A stretch of 64,000 bases of DNA from NCBI GenBank assembly GCA_030603445.1, contig JAUVXU010000006.1, positions 31,077-95,076 on the forward strand, in the 5' to 3' direction. This DNA is from Methanomicrobia archaeon. GTDB lineage: Archaea > Methanobacteriota_B > Thermococci > Methanofastidiosales > NM3. Both the position numbers and the translations under genes were made by a program. Each line of letters starts with the position of its first letter. The stretch's first letter is position 1. The notes beneath the pieces are model-generated. The model searched no databases. It was given only the letters and a program-made list of their open reading frames with translations, and was not told the origin of the DNA. Below, piece after piece: positions 26,638 through 34,859 of this stretch.

Positions 26638-27519
26638 CTACTCTAACAAGCTTGGAAGCATTTCGTTGAATTCTTTTTGCATCTTATTTATGGCTTCCAT
26701 TCTCTTAGTCCTACCACCACGCTCTGCACCAAGAACGCCTCTGTGCCATATACCAAGCTGGTCTTCTTTTCCCTGCATACGCAACTCGCGCACTTCAGAA
26801 ATGTTTCGTAGAAGCGCTTTTCTGATATCCTCTGGTTTTTCCACCATTTCATTGATGGTGCCAAGCTTGTAGACGAACTCAGCGCCAGATGCGAATACTG
26901 GATTAGTTTTCACAAGCTCGTTTAGCCTTTCTAAAGGAATCTTTGTGATTACAGAGATGCTTGTTGTAGGCATAACGTGAACTATTGTTCCGTACTCTTT
27001 TGGAAGAGAGAGTATCCTATCAGAAAGGAGCCCATGGCATAGGAACGCGCCACTTACGGCCCTTCCTATAATCATGCCTATGACGGGATGTCCGGCAGAT
27101 CTTGCATCCTCTATAGCAAATTGATATGATGCTGTTGCCTTGGTCATACCTACTATCTCTTCGACCTTTCCAGGACTGTTACCCGGGGCGTCGATTAAGA
27201 GGATAATGGGCCTTTTCTCTTCTTTGGGTTTTTTTTCGTCCTCATCAATAGTAGCATACACTCCTTGTGAGAACTTGTATGCCTCTTCCATGCCTACGAT
27301 ACCGTTGTATACGATGCGAAAGTGTGGACTAGGGCGTTTGGAGTTGTTACCCATTACTGTGCATATCTTGCCATCTAGCATAGCTTCACCAATAAATACG
27401 GGTGGAGCAAGGTCTGGATCAAGTGTTCTGTTGCTTATCTTGTTCTCCACGAAAGTTCCTTTATCAAATATGATATCGACTGCTTCGTCAGCCTTACCTA
27501 AATACATCTTTACGGCCAT
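26638..27519 (-). CDS. mdcE: MdcE: malonate decarboxylase γ-type carboxyltransferase subunit
   Basis: 293 residues, a crotonase-fold half carboxyltransferase. LIDAPGNSPGKVEEIVGM (~130-147) and SAGHPVIGMIIGRAVSGAFLCHGL (~165-188) match the γ-subunit, with the oxyanion glycine pair in the loops. It starts one base after the MdcD stop. Together MdcD and MdcE form the heterodimer that removes the carboxyl from malonyl-S-ACP, or adds it to acetyl-S-ACP when run with carboxybiotin. In biotin-independent decarboxylases CO2 is released directly; the biotin carrier in this operon argues for transfer to biotin (as Malonomonas MadC/MadD). Confidence 0.88.
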   Translation of the reverse strand: MAVKMYLGKADEAVDIIFDKGTFVENKISNRTLDPDLAPPVFIGEAMLDGKICTVMGNNSKRPSPHFRIVYNGIVGMEEAYKFSQGVYATIDEDEKKPKEEKRPIILLIDAPGNSPGKVEEIVGMTKATASYQFAIEDARSAGHPVIGMIIGRAVSGAFLCHGLLSDRILSLPKEYGTIVHVMPTTSISVITKIPLERLNELVKTNPVFASGAEFVYKLGTINEMVEKPEDIRKALLRNISEVRELRMQGKEDQLGIWHRGVLGAERGGRTKRMEAINKMQKEFNEMLPSLLE

Positions 27520-27520
27520 T

Positions 27521-28486
27521 TCAAAGCCCCCTTGGTCTTCTCTTAACTACTTTGAGAAACTCTTCTTGAGGTAGCTCAGGTAGTTCGTCAACATTTTCAT
27601 TGCCGTAGTACTTCCATAGGTCTTTGGAGTCGTTGATTTTTTCCCTACCAGCTATTTTCACTACGTTTAGATTCTCTTCAACAAGCTCTTCTGAACCTAG
27701 GTGCCTGTATTTGGATATTTCTGACATAGGTAGATCGGACATTGCGACTATCTTATCCCTAAATTCCTTTATGGAATCTTTTAGCAGGAAGTTCACATCA
27801 CCAAGAATGTATTTACTTCTCGCACCCATAGTTCTCCATATAAGCGCCCTGTCAGATGCATCGAACTCATCTTTTCCAACTTCTTGTTGAATAACATCCG
27901 GACCTGTAAGACCTATCCTGCCATAGTCATTTGCAAGGACCACATCAGCACTTAGACAAACGAATCCTTGTGCACCATACGCTCCAAGGCTGCTGCCGAT
28001 GATAGATATGTTTGGTACCTTGTTCTGAAGTTTCCACATGCATTCCATGCACTCGGAGTGAGCGACTAGCCCAGCATTTGCTTCATGCAAACGAACACCA
28101 CCGGAATCATAAGATACCACGACTATTGGTTTTCTGTCATCTGGCACTTTGCCATATTTCTCTTTCATAGCATCGTAGCAGTCAATAGCGAGCTTTAGGG
28201 TGTAAGACATCTTTGCCCCATTGACCTCACCAAGCGCGCCTCCTACGAATTTTCCTTCTTGAGAGATAACAAATACTGGGTGTTTTCCAATTTTCCCGAC
28301 GCCAGCAGTCATGCCATCATCGTATTCTACAGCTTCCCCGAGAATAATCAAATGGGGGCTAACCATCTTGTCTCGTGGGCCGAGGAACTCTTTGAAAGTG
28401 CCGTCATCAACTATTCCATTAGCCCTCTCTCGCGCAGTAGCTTGGTAGAAGCTTTTTTCCTGAAGTTCATTCCAGTTAATTCTCAT
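27521..28486 (-). CDS. mdcD: MdcD: malonate decarboxylase β-type carboxyltransferase subunit
   Basis: 321 residues. Early motif SFYQATARERANGIVDDGTFKEFLGPR, then VISQEGKFVGGALGEVNGAKM, and the β-subunit hallmark VVSYDSGGVRLHEANAGLVAH, followed by GSSLGAYGAQGFVC. These are the AccD-like features of MdcD/MadC. It binds the acyl-S-carrier. It is directly upstream of mdcE and 9 bases after the carrier gene mdcC, the order seen in bacterial mdc clusters (mdcC-mdcD-mdcE). The sequence keeps no zinc ribbon, unlike AccD. Confidence 0.88.
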   Translation of the reverse strand: MRINWNELQEKSFYQATARERANGIVDDGTFKEFLGPRDKMVSPHLIILGEAVEYDDGMTAGVGKIGKHPVFVISQEGKFVGGALGEVNGAKMSYTLKLAIDCYDAMKEKYGKVPDDRKPIVVVSYDSGGVRLHEANAGLVAHSECMECMWKLQNKVPNISIIGSSLGAYGAQGFVCLSADVVLANDYGRIGLTGPDVIQQEVGKDEFDASDRALIWRTMGARSKYILGDVNFLLKDSIKEFRDKIVAMSDLPMSEISKYRHLGSEELVEENLNVVKIAGREKINDSKDLWKYYGNENVDELPELPQEEFLKVVKRRPRGL

Positions 28487-28495
28487 GGTATCACC

Positions 28496-28819
28496 TTACT
28501 GTAGTCCCCCGCCATTTTCAATGGCTTGCAGTATCCTTCTCTTTACAACAGCAGGTGTTGCAGCGTTGTCGTTTATGCTAACATTTACGCCTGAGAGCCC
28601 AGTTGTTTCTACGATACGTTGAAGGACGGTTTCCCAAATATTATCAAATCCTACAACTGTTGTTAGGACATGAAAACATGCTTTTCCTTTGCATGCTTTT
28701 CCTTTTTCTATGAGAACTTCCAGGTCACTAGAGGACACTACACCAACATGACTCCAATCATCAACTATAGATTTAGGATTACCAGGCTTAAATTCAAAAT
28801 TAAGCTCTGTTAGAGCCAT
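28496..28819 (-). CDS. mdcC: MdcC: acyl carrier protein of malonate decarboxylase type
   Basis: 107 residues starting MALTELNFEFKPG. HVGVVSSSDLEVLIEKG corresponds to the family motif around the modified serine (S-x-D-L-E-V), which places the phosphoribosyl-dephospho-CoA on Ser30. The C-terminal NDNAATPAVVKRRILQAIEN matches the family end. This is not a phosphopantetheine ACP of fatty-acid type. A Shine-Dalgarno (GGTGGAGGAG) precedes ATG 28819; a GTG five codons upstream would overlap the biotin carboxylase gene. Substrates acetyl and malonyl ride on its thiol. An insertion KACKGKACFH with two Cys (about 43-50) is unusual. Confidence 0.87.
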   Translation of the reverse strand: MALTELNFEFKPGNPKSIVDDWSHVGVVSSSDLEVLIEKGKACKGKACFHVLTTVVGFDNIWETVLQRIVETTGLSGVNVSINDNAATPAVVKRRILQAIENGGGLQ

Positions 28820-28820
28820 A

Positions 28821-30182
28821 TTATTCTCCTCCACCTTTCGTATTTAACAGATGTTTTTCTATAAAGTCTGTGTGGAAGACCCCACTTTTGAACACTTCAT
28901 TGTTCATTACCTTCAAATGGAAGGGGATCGTGGTGCTGACGCCTTCGATCACGAACTCATTAAGTGCACGTTTCATGCGGGAAATTGCCTCGTCTCTGTC
29001 TTCTCCCCATACTATTAGTTTAGCGATGAGTGAGTCGTAGAACGGCGGAATTTCATATCCTTCATACATTGCAGTGTCAATACGGACGAATGGTCCACCA
29101 GGAAGTATGAGCTTTTCAATCGTTCCAGGGGATGGGATGTATGTTTCTGGGTCTTCGGCGTTTACTCTGCACTCAATTGCATGACCATTGATTTTGATAT
29201 CTTCTTGCTTGTGTTTGAGTTTCTCTCCTGCTGCGACGCGTATTCCATCTTTGACAATGTCAATGCTGGTGATCATCTCAGAAACACAGTGCTCTACTTG
29301 GACACGGGTATTCATTTCCATAAAGTAGAATTCATCTGACTTGTCATCAAATAGAAACTCTACGGTGCCTGCACCCTCGTATTTTGCTGCAAGTGCAGCA
29401 CGCACAGCTGCTTCACCCATCTTCTTTCGTACTTCTGGGGATATTGCTGGCGAAGGTCCTTCTTCAACAAGCTTTTGATGTCTTCTTTGGATAGAACAGT
29501 CTCGTTCTCCGAGGTAAATTGCATTCCCGTACTGATCCGCCATTATTTGGATTTCCACATGGCGGGATACTTCAATGAATTTTTCAATGTAAACATCGGG
29601 GTTTCCAAATGCTGCTTGTGCTTCTGTTTGGCATGATCTCAGTGCTGATTCAAGTTCGTTTTCCGACTTCACAAGTCGCATTCCCTTTCCTCCACCTCCG
29701 GCTGTTGCCTTACAGAGGACCGGGAATCCTATCTTATCTGTCAGAGCCTTTGCTTCTTTGTAGTTGTTGATTATTCCATCTGACCCTGGTGTAACTGGAA
29801 CGCCACCACTTATCATAGCTTTCTTTGCAGAAGCTTTGTCTCCCATACTGTTGATCGATTCAGCTGAAGGGCCTATGAATTTAATGTCGTTTGCTTTACA
29901 AAGTTTTGAGAATCTTGCGTTCTCTGCCAAGAATCCATATCCTGGATGTACTCCCTCACTGCCTGTCACAATAGCTGCATTAATGATATTCATCATATTA
30001 AGATAGCTTTTTGTAGCAGGCGCTGGGCCAATATTTACTTTCTCATCGGCTAATCTAACATGTAGGGCGTCCTCATCTGCGTCAGAGTAGACAGCGACAG
30101 TCTCTATGCCTAGCTCTTTGCATGCCCTGATTATTCTTACGGCTATTTCGCCTCTGTTCGCTATAAGGATTTTTTTAAACAT
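28821..30182 (-). CDS. Biotin carboxylase, AccC-like, inside the malonate operon
   Basis: 453 residues, the length of bacterial AccC. Starts [36 protein letters not shown]. The glycine loop [47 protein letters not shown] and the C-terminal [16 protein letters not shown] are intact, so it should be active. It is related to but distinct from the 525-residue copy at 20022, lacking its charged tail. Known Mdc and Mad operons do not contain this enzyme; its place between MdcA and MdcC, with a 1-base gap to mdcC, makes it an integral part of this system. Confidence 0.93.
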   Translation of the reverse strand: MFKKILIANRGEIAVRIIRACKELGIETVAVYSDADEDALHVRLADEKVNIGPAPATKSYLNMMNIINAAIVTGSEGVHPGYGFLAENARFSKLCKANDIKFIGPSAESINSMGDKASAKKAMISGGVPVTPGSDGIINNYKEAKALTDKIGFPVLCKATAGGGGKGMRLVKSENELESALRSCQTEAQAAFGNPDVYIEKFIEVSRHVEIQIMADQYGNAIYLGERDCSIQRRHQKLVEEGPSPAISPEVRKKMGEAAVRAALAAKYEGAGTVEFLFDDKSDEFYFMEMNTRVQVEHCVSEMITSIDIVKDGIRVAAGEKLKHKQEDIKINGHAIECRVNAEDPETYIPSPGTIEKLILPGGPFVRIDTAMYEGYEIPPFYDSLIAKLIVWGEDRDEAISRMKRALNEFVIEGVSTTIPFHLKVMNNEVFKSGVFHTDFIEKHLLNTKGGGE

Positions 30183-30194
30183 GGAATTTCCTCC

Positions 30195-31937
30195 TTACCA
30201 ATTTCTAAATCTAGTTGGTGCTTGATATAATCCGTCGGACCATTTCACAAGATCAGCCATGCTTTTTGCTGCTAGCTTTGATCTCTTTGCTTCGTTAAAT
30301 GATAAATTAAGGTCTTCTGGGAGCGCCACTACACCTTCTTTTCTAAGCTTCTGGGTCTTGCTATCATCAGCTGTAAGTCCTAGAGGAGTATAACCTGATA
30401 CGGCTTTTATTGCATCCATTCTCTCTTTTAGTGTCTTGCACTTGTGGACGTATGCAATACCTTCCTCTGTTACAATATGTGTGATGTTATCGGCGTATAT
30501 CATTATTGGCGGTATTGGGAAGTTTGCTTGTTTTTGTAGATCAAATGCATCTAGCTTCTCAACAAATACCGGGGCCATGCCCTCACCGAATGTCTCTACC
30601 ATCTGAATCACAAGTTTCCTTCCTCTATCAATTGGGCCTATCAGGTCCTTTCTCATCCCATCTTCTCTGGAAGCTTTGAGCCATCCTTCTGACGGGTGTT
30701 TTCTTCCTGGGGCATTACATGCCATGTTTGGTGCTCCACCGAATCCAGGTATCCTGCCAGCAGTAGCTGCTGCACTGTTTCCATATTGGTCTATTTGCAA
30801 CGTGGAACCAAAGAATGCATCAATAGCATAATGTCCTGCAAGTTGCCCCATTACTCTGTTTGAGCGCATCGTCCCATCAGGGCCAATCGGAAATATGTCT
30901 GGTTTTGACATTATGTAGTTCTCCATCCCGACCTCACTACCGAAAGGCATCATGGTCTCTACCCATCCAGATTCTATTGCTGGAATCATTGTGGGATGAG
31001 GATTGAGTGCCCAGTGGGTGCATATCTTGCCTTTGAATCCCATCTCTTCACCAAAAGTTGGCAAAAGTAGCTCTATTGCAGCAGTATTGAATCCAATACC
31101 ATGGTTTAAGGTGTTTATTTTGTATTTACTATAAATACCTACAAGTGAAAGCATTCCAATAAAGATTTGTGATTCTGTTATTAGAGCTGGATCTCTTGTG
31201 AAAAGCGGTTCTATATAATAAGGATCCTCTGTTGGGATCACGAAATCCACCCAATCTCCTGGCACGTCTACGCGAGGGACTTTATCAACTATTTCGTTTA
31301 CTTGTACTATGACAATGCCTTTTCTGAATTTTGCTGCTTCAATAAGTGCTGGAGTTTCCTCAGTATTGAATCCAGTGTACAAATTTCCGTATTTATCGGC
31401 TGCAGCAGCTGCCACAAGACATATTTTTGGCTGAAGGTCAAGGTACATTCTGGAAAATAACTCTACATAAGTGTGTATGGCTCCTATCTTGATTTTCCCT
31501 TCCATGACCATATCTGCTAGGTCAGTGGCTACGGGACCAGAATAACAGAAATCTACCTCAGATGCTATTCCTTTTTTGAACACTTCGAGGTGTTCTGGCA
31601 AAGCAAGACATGATTGGACCATATGTAAATTATTGATCTTTGCAGGATCAACTTTTGTTAAACACATAGCCAGAAAATCAGCTTGCTTTTGATTATCTCC
31701 TTCAATAGTTACATTGTCCCCAGATCGAATTACAGTTTCTAAAAGTGATATGCAATCTTCGGGCTGGACAACTTTTGATCCCGTTTTGGTGAACTTCTTT
31801 GCTTCGTTCATTCTTTTTTCGGTATCTATGCCGTTTTTGTCCCAACCTTTCATTGCTTTCTCTATCTTTTCGTCTATCGTGCGCTTAGACTTTCTGGGTG
31901 AATAAAAAATATTCTTTACGAAGTTTACATCTTCCAT
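30195..31937 (-). CDS. mdcA: MdcA: malonate:acetyl-S-ACP transferase (α-subunit)
   Basis: About 580 residues, slightly longer than bacterial MdcA/MadA (~550). The C-terminal half has QIDQYGNSAAATAGRIPGFGGAPNMACNAPGRKHPSEGW (pattern GNS..TAGR.PGFGGAPN), the clearest MdcA signature, and MIYADNITHIVTEEGIAYVHKC as in CoA-transferase family I relatives. It swaps malonate for the acetyl group on the carrier, releasing acetate, or the reverse. I take ATG 31937; a GTG three codons earlier is also in frame. Only 12 bases separate it from the biotin carboxylase gene. Confidence 0.9.
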   Translation of the reverse strand: MEDVNFVKNIFYSPRKSKRTIDEKIEKAMKGWDKNGIDTEKRMNEAKKFTKTGSKVVQPEDCISLLETVIRSGDNVTIEGDNQKQADFLAMCLTKVDPAKINNLHMVQSCLALPEHLEVFKKGIASEVDFCYSGPVATDLADMVMEGKIKIGAIHTYVELFSRMYLDLQPKICLVAAAAADKYGNLYTGFNTEETPALIEAAKFRKGIVIVQVNEIVDKVPRVDVPGDWVDFVIPTEDPYYIEPLFTRDPALITESQIFIGMLSLVGIYSKYKINTLNHGIGFNTAAIELLLPTFGEEMGFKGKICTHWALNPHPTMIPAIESGWVETMMPFGSEVGMENYIMSKPDIFPIGPDGTMRSNRVMGQLAGHYAIDAFFGSTLQIDQYGNSAAATAGRIPGFGGAPNMACNAPGRKHPSEGWLKASREDGMRKDLIGPIDRGRKLVIQMVETFGEGMAPVFVEKLDAFDLQKQANFPIPPIMIYADNITHIVTEEGIAYVHKCKTLKERMDAIKAVSGYTPLGLTADDSKTQKLRKEGVVALPEDLNLSFNEAKRSKLAAKSMADLVKWSDGLYQAPTRFRNW

Positions 31938-31966
31938 TAAAATCACGTTCCTGATGACACCCAGCT

Positions 31967-32440
31967 TTAGAGAGGCTCGATTTCAAACAGTACGTCTCCA
32001 ATCTTGACAAGTGACTCGTTTTCTACTTTAATTTTCACTATCTTGCCTTTCTTAGGGGAAGTGACTTCATTAAACATCTTCATAGCCTCAACAAGCCCAA
32101 TGACTTGCCCAGCTTCAATTATATCGCCCTCTTTTGGCAACGGTTCTTTGTCAATTGTTGTCCCAGGATATACATAGGCAACACCAGGTGTAGGAGCTGT
32201 AAGTTCAATCAAATTGGATGCAATTGGAGCTGCAGGCGTTTCCGCAGGTGCCGCAACATCCTCGGCGACTTCTTCTTCTACTACTGGAAATGATATTTGA
32301 GGTGCAGCTGCAATAGGTGCAACGCCTCCTGCCGGAGCGACGGTCCTAATTTCAACAGCGTCTTTCCTTACCACTAATTCTGCAATCTTGTTCTTTTTAC
32401 ATGCTTCTAGAATAGTTATCAGAGACTCTAAGTCCAACAT
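31967..32440 (-). CDS. Biotin carboxyl carrier protein, AccB-like
   Basis: 157 residues with the bacterial AccB build: an N-terminal region MLDLESLITILEACKKNKIAELVVRKDAVEIRT, an Ala/Pro/Glu-rich flexible linker (~35-85), and a C-terminal biotinyl domain with the thumb-like insert PGTTIDKEPLPKEGD and the target VEAMKMFNEV. It differs from the PccA/MmdC-type carrier at 21626. First gene of the nine-gene operon, with GGAGGGA five bases before the ATG. It would shuttle CO2 between the biotin carboxylase (28821) and the MdcD/MdcE carboxyltransferase. Confidence 0.92.
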   Translation of the reverse strand: MLDLESLITILEACKKNKIAELVVRKDAVEIRTVAPAGGVAPIAAAPQISFPVVEEEVAEDVAAPAETPAAPIASNLIELTAPTPGVAYVYPGTTIDKEPLPKEGDIIEAGQVIGLVEAMKMFNEVTSPKKGKIVKIKVENESLVKIGDVLFEIEPL

Positions 32441-32960
32441 TCGTTTCCCTCCACTTTTAGTTAAAGGATTTATTTATGTAAAAATTATACGAATTCCTGC
32501 ATAAAACCGGAATCCTTTTTACGTTGGGACTGCTTAATGTGTGTATAAAAATGTTTCGGTTTTCATATAATTCAATATGAAAACAAGCGATAACTTCCTT
32601 CTTTTTGCATTGATTTTATTATAACTATTTCATTTATCTGATTGTATTTTATATTTAAAACCATTTTATCCAAGCAATTGGATGAGTAAATATAATTATT
32701 CATTTTTTTCTTTTATTCTTATAAGAATATCACTGTCATTATAAGAATTTTAATCGTGTTATAAATGTTTTATTGGCTGTGTTTCCTTTTCAGTTGCATC
32801 CAAATAACACACATAATAAGAAGAGATGGCGAAAGCCTTAACAATGCAGTATTTGACGTATTGTATAGATAAGACACCGTTACTTTAAATGGTAGTTCTT
32901 TATAATAAATCAAATAAATTTATATAGTAATGAAGCTTCTAAAAATCAGAAGGGATGACT
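32441..32960. other. Divergent promoter region between the malonate-type operon and thrS
   Basis: No gene is seen. For the minus-strand operon a TATA-like CATTTTTATACAC lies at 32541-32553, leaving a leader of ~85 bases. For thrS the TATA AAATTTATATAGTA is at about 32916-32929. In the middle are the perfect palindrome TTCTTATAAGAA (32716-32727) and a second copy of ATAAGAAT 19 bases on (32740), possible regulator sites. I looked for a riboswitch or tRNA-like leader and found none. Confidence 0.45.
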
Positions 32961-34817
32961 ATGAAACTACTGGCACTTCATTCAGATTTTATTAAGTATG
33001 AGGTAACTAAAAAGACCAAATTTGCCGAGACCATTGATGATGATTTAAAAAAGAATGGAATGAAGGAATGCTTAACGGTCTTTACAAGCGTTGAGAAAGA
33101 CGATGTTGGGGACCTTGATGCACTTGTTCAAGAGGCAGCCAAGGCTGTGCGTGAGATAGCTAAACAGGTAAAAGTGGACTCAGTTTTCATTTATCCTTAT
33201 GTTCATTTGACCTCGTCTCCAGCAGAACCGGATTTTGCCAGTGCATTCTTTCCAGCGCTCTTAGACGAGCTTTCAAAGGACATGATAGTGAAGCGTGCTC
33301 CATTCGGATACTATAAGGCGTTTTCAATATCCTGTAAAGGACATCCATTGTCAGAACTTTCACGAGAAATCCACGTATCTGTAAAAAAGGATGAGCAGCT
33401 AGTTTCAGAGGCTTTGAAGTCTGAAGCGACCATACACTCCTCATGGCATATCTTGACAACAGAAGGGGAATTGGCCGATATATCTGAGTTTGATTTCAAA
33501 GGTCACGAGAATTTAAAGAAGTTTGTTGACTATGAGGTTTCAGGATCGCGCATTGCTGAAAAAGATCCACCTCATGTAAATATAATGAGGAATATGGAGC
33601 TTGTTGACTACGAACCCGGAAGTGATTCTGGGAATTTACGGTGGTACCCAAAAGGGACCATGATAAAGCGGCTGCTTGAACAACATATCACCAACTTAAC
33701 TCAATCGTATGGGGGCATGGAGGTAGAAACCCCTATTATGTACGATTTCCAACATCCAAAACTATCTCGCTATCTGCATAGGTTTCCTGCACGCCAGTAC
33801 ACGGTTCTTTCAGGCAGCAAGAAGTACTTCTTGCGTTTTGCTGCATGCTTTGGCCAGTATCTCATAAAGCATGACATGACAATCTCATACAAGAATCTGC
33901 CTATTCGGCTATACGAGCTTACACATTATAGCTTTAGAAGGGAACAGGCTGGCGAACTTTCAGGCCTTCGCAGATTGCGTGCTTTTACTATGCCAGATAT
34001 GCATACGCTTGTTGCCGACATGAAAAGTGCTAAGGAGGAGTTCTTCGACCAGTACAAATTGTGTATAAAATGGATGGATGAGCTTGGTGTAAATTATGAG
34101 GCAGGCCTTAGATTTGTTAAGGATTTTTATGAAGATAACAAAGAATTTGCTACATCACTTGTGAAACAGCTAGGAAGGCCAGTGCTAATCGAGATGTGGG
34201 ATGAAAGGCCATTTTACTTTGTCATGAAGTTCGAGTTTAACTTCATAGATGCCTTAAATAAGGCTTCAGCCTTTTCTACAGTCCAAATTGACATTGAGAA
34301 CACTAAACGCTTTGACATCTCATACATTGATGAAGATGGGAAAAGCAAGAACCCCCTCATGTTGCATGCAAGCATCTCTGGTGCTGTGGATAGGAATGTT
34401 TTTGGTATTCTTGAGCAGGCATATATGGACTCTACTAAGGGCAAAAAACCTATGCTTCCGTTGTGGTTATCCCCAACACAGGTACGATTGCTTCCATTAA
34501 ATGATGAGCTTATAGTATATTGTGAGGAAATTGCTAAATTCCTTGGCGACATACGAGTTGATGTCGATGATAGGTCAGAGAGTTTAGGAAAGAAGATACG
34601 CATGGCAGAGAAGGAGTGGGTGCCATACATAATAGTTATTGGGGAGAAGGAGAAAGATACAGGTATGTTGTCAGTGAGGGATAGGGAACTAGGATCCCAG
34701 ATCTCTGTGACCGCCGAGGACTTGAAGAAAAACATTGAAAATTCGATATCCGGATTTCCACAACGACAACTTCCCTTGCCATTTCTATTGTCAAAGCGCC
34801 CTAAGTTCAGGGGATGA
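32961..34817 (+). CDS. thrS: Threonyl-tRNA synthetase, archaeal type
   Basis: About 618 residues. MKLLALHSDFIKYEV begins the archaeal editing domain, which is related to D-aminoacyl-tRNA deacylase and removes serine from tRNA-Thr, unlike the bacterial N2 editing domain. The class II core follows with motif 2 SFRREQAGELSGLRRLRAFTMPDMHT and motif 3 VQIDIENTKRFDISY...SGAVDRNVFGILE; the anticodon-binding domain with PLWLSPTQVRLLPL closes the protein. AGAAGGG places the start at ATG 32961 (7-base spacing) rather than 32955. A TATA box lies ~35 bases upstream. Confidence 0.94.
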   Translation: MKLLALHSDFIKYEVTKKTKFAETIDDDLKKNGMKECLTVFTSVEKDDVGDLDALVQEAAKAVREIAKQVKVDSVFIYPYVHLTSSPAEPDFASAFFPALLDELSKDMIVKRAPFGYYKAFSISCKGHPLSELSREIHVSVKKDEQLVSEALKSEATIHSSWHILTTEGELADISEFDFKGHENLKKFVDYEVSGSRIAEKDPPHVNIMRNMELVDYEPGSDSGNLRWYPKGTMIKRLLEQHITNLTQSYGGMEVETPIMYDFQHPKLSRYLHRFPARQYTVLSGSKKYFLRFAACFGQYLIKHDMTISYKNLPIRLYELTHYSFRREQAGELSGLRRLRAFTMPDMHTLVADMKSAKEEFFDQYKLCIKWMDELGVNYEAGLRFVKDFYEDNKEFATSLVKQLGRPVLIEMWDERPFYFVMKFEFNFIDALNKASAFSTVQIDIENTKRFDISYIDEDGKSKNPLMLHASISGAVDRNVFGILEQAYMDSTKGKKPMLPLWLSPTQVRLLPLNDELIVYCEEIAKFLGDIRVDVDDRSESLGKKIRMAEKEWVPYIIVIGEKEKDTGMLSVRDRELGSQISVTAEDLKKNIENSISGFPQRQLPLPFLLSKRPKFRG

Positions 34818-34859
34818 GCAATAATAATTTAAATCTCCTTTACTTTTTATATTTATAAC

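Noticed and set aside
32441-32960. Riboswitch or T-box-like leader before thrS
   Set aside because: The thrS TATA box is only ~35 bases before the ATG, leaving no room for a structured leader.
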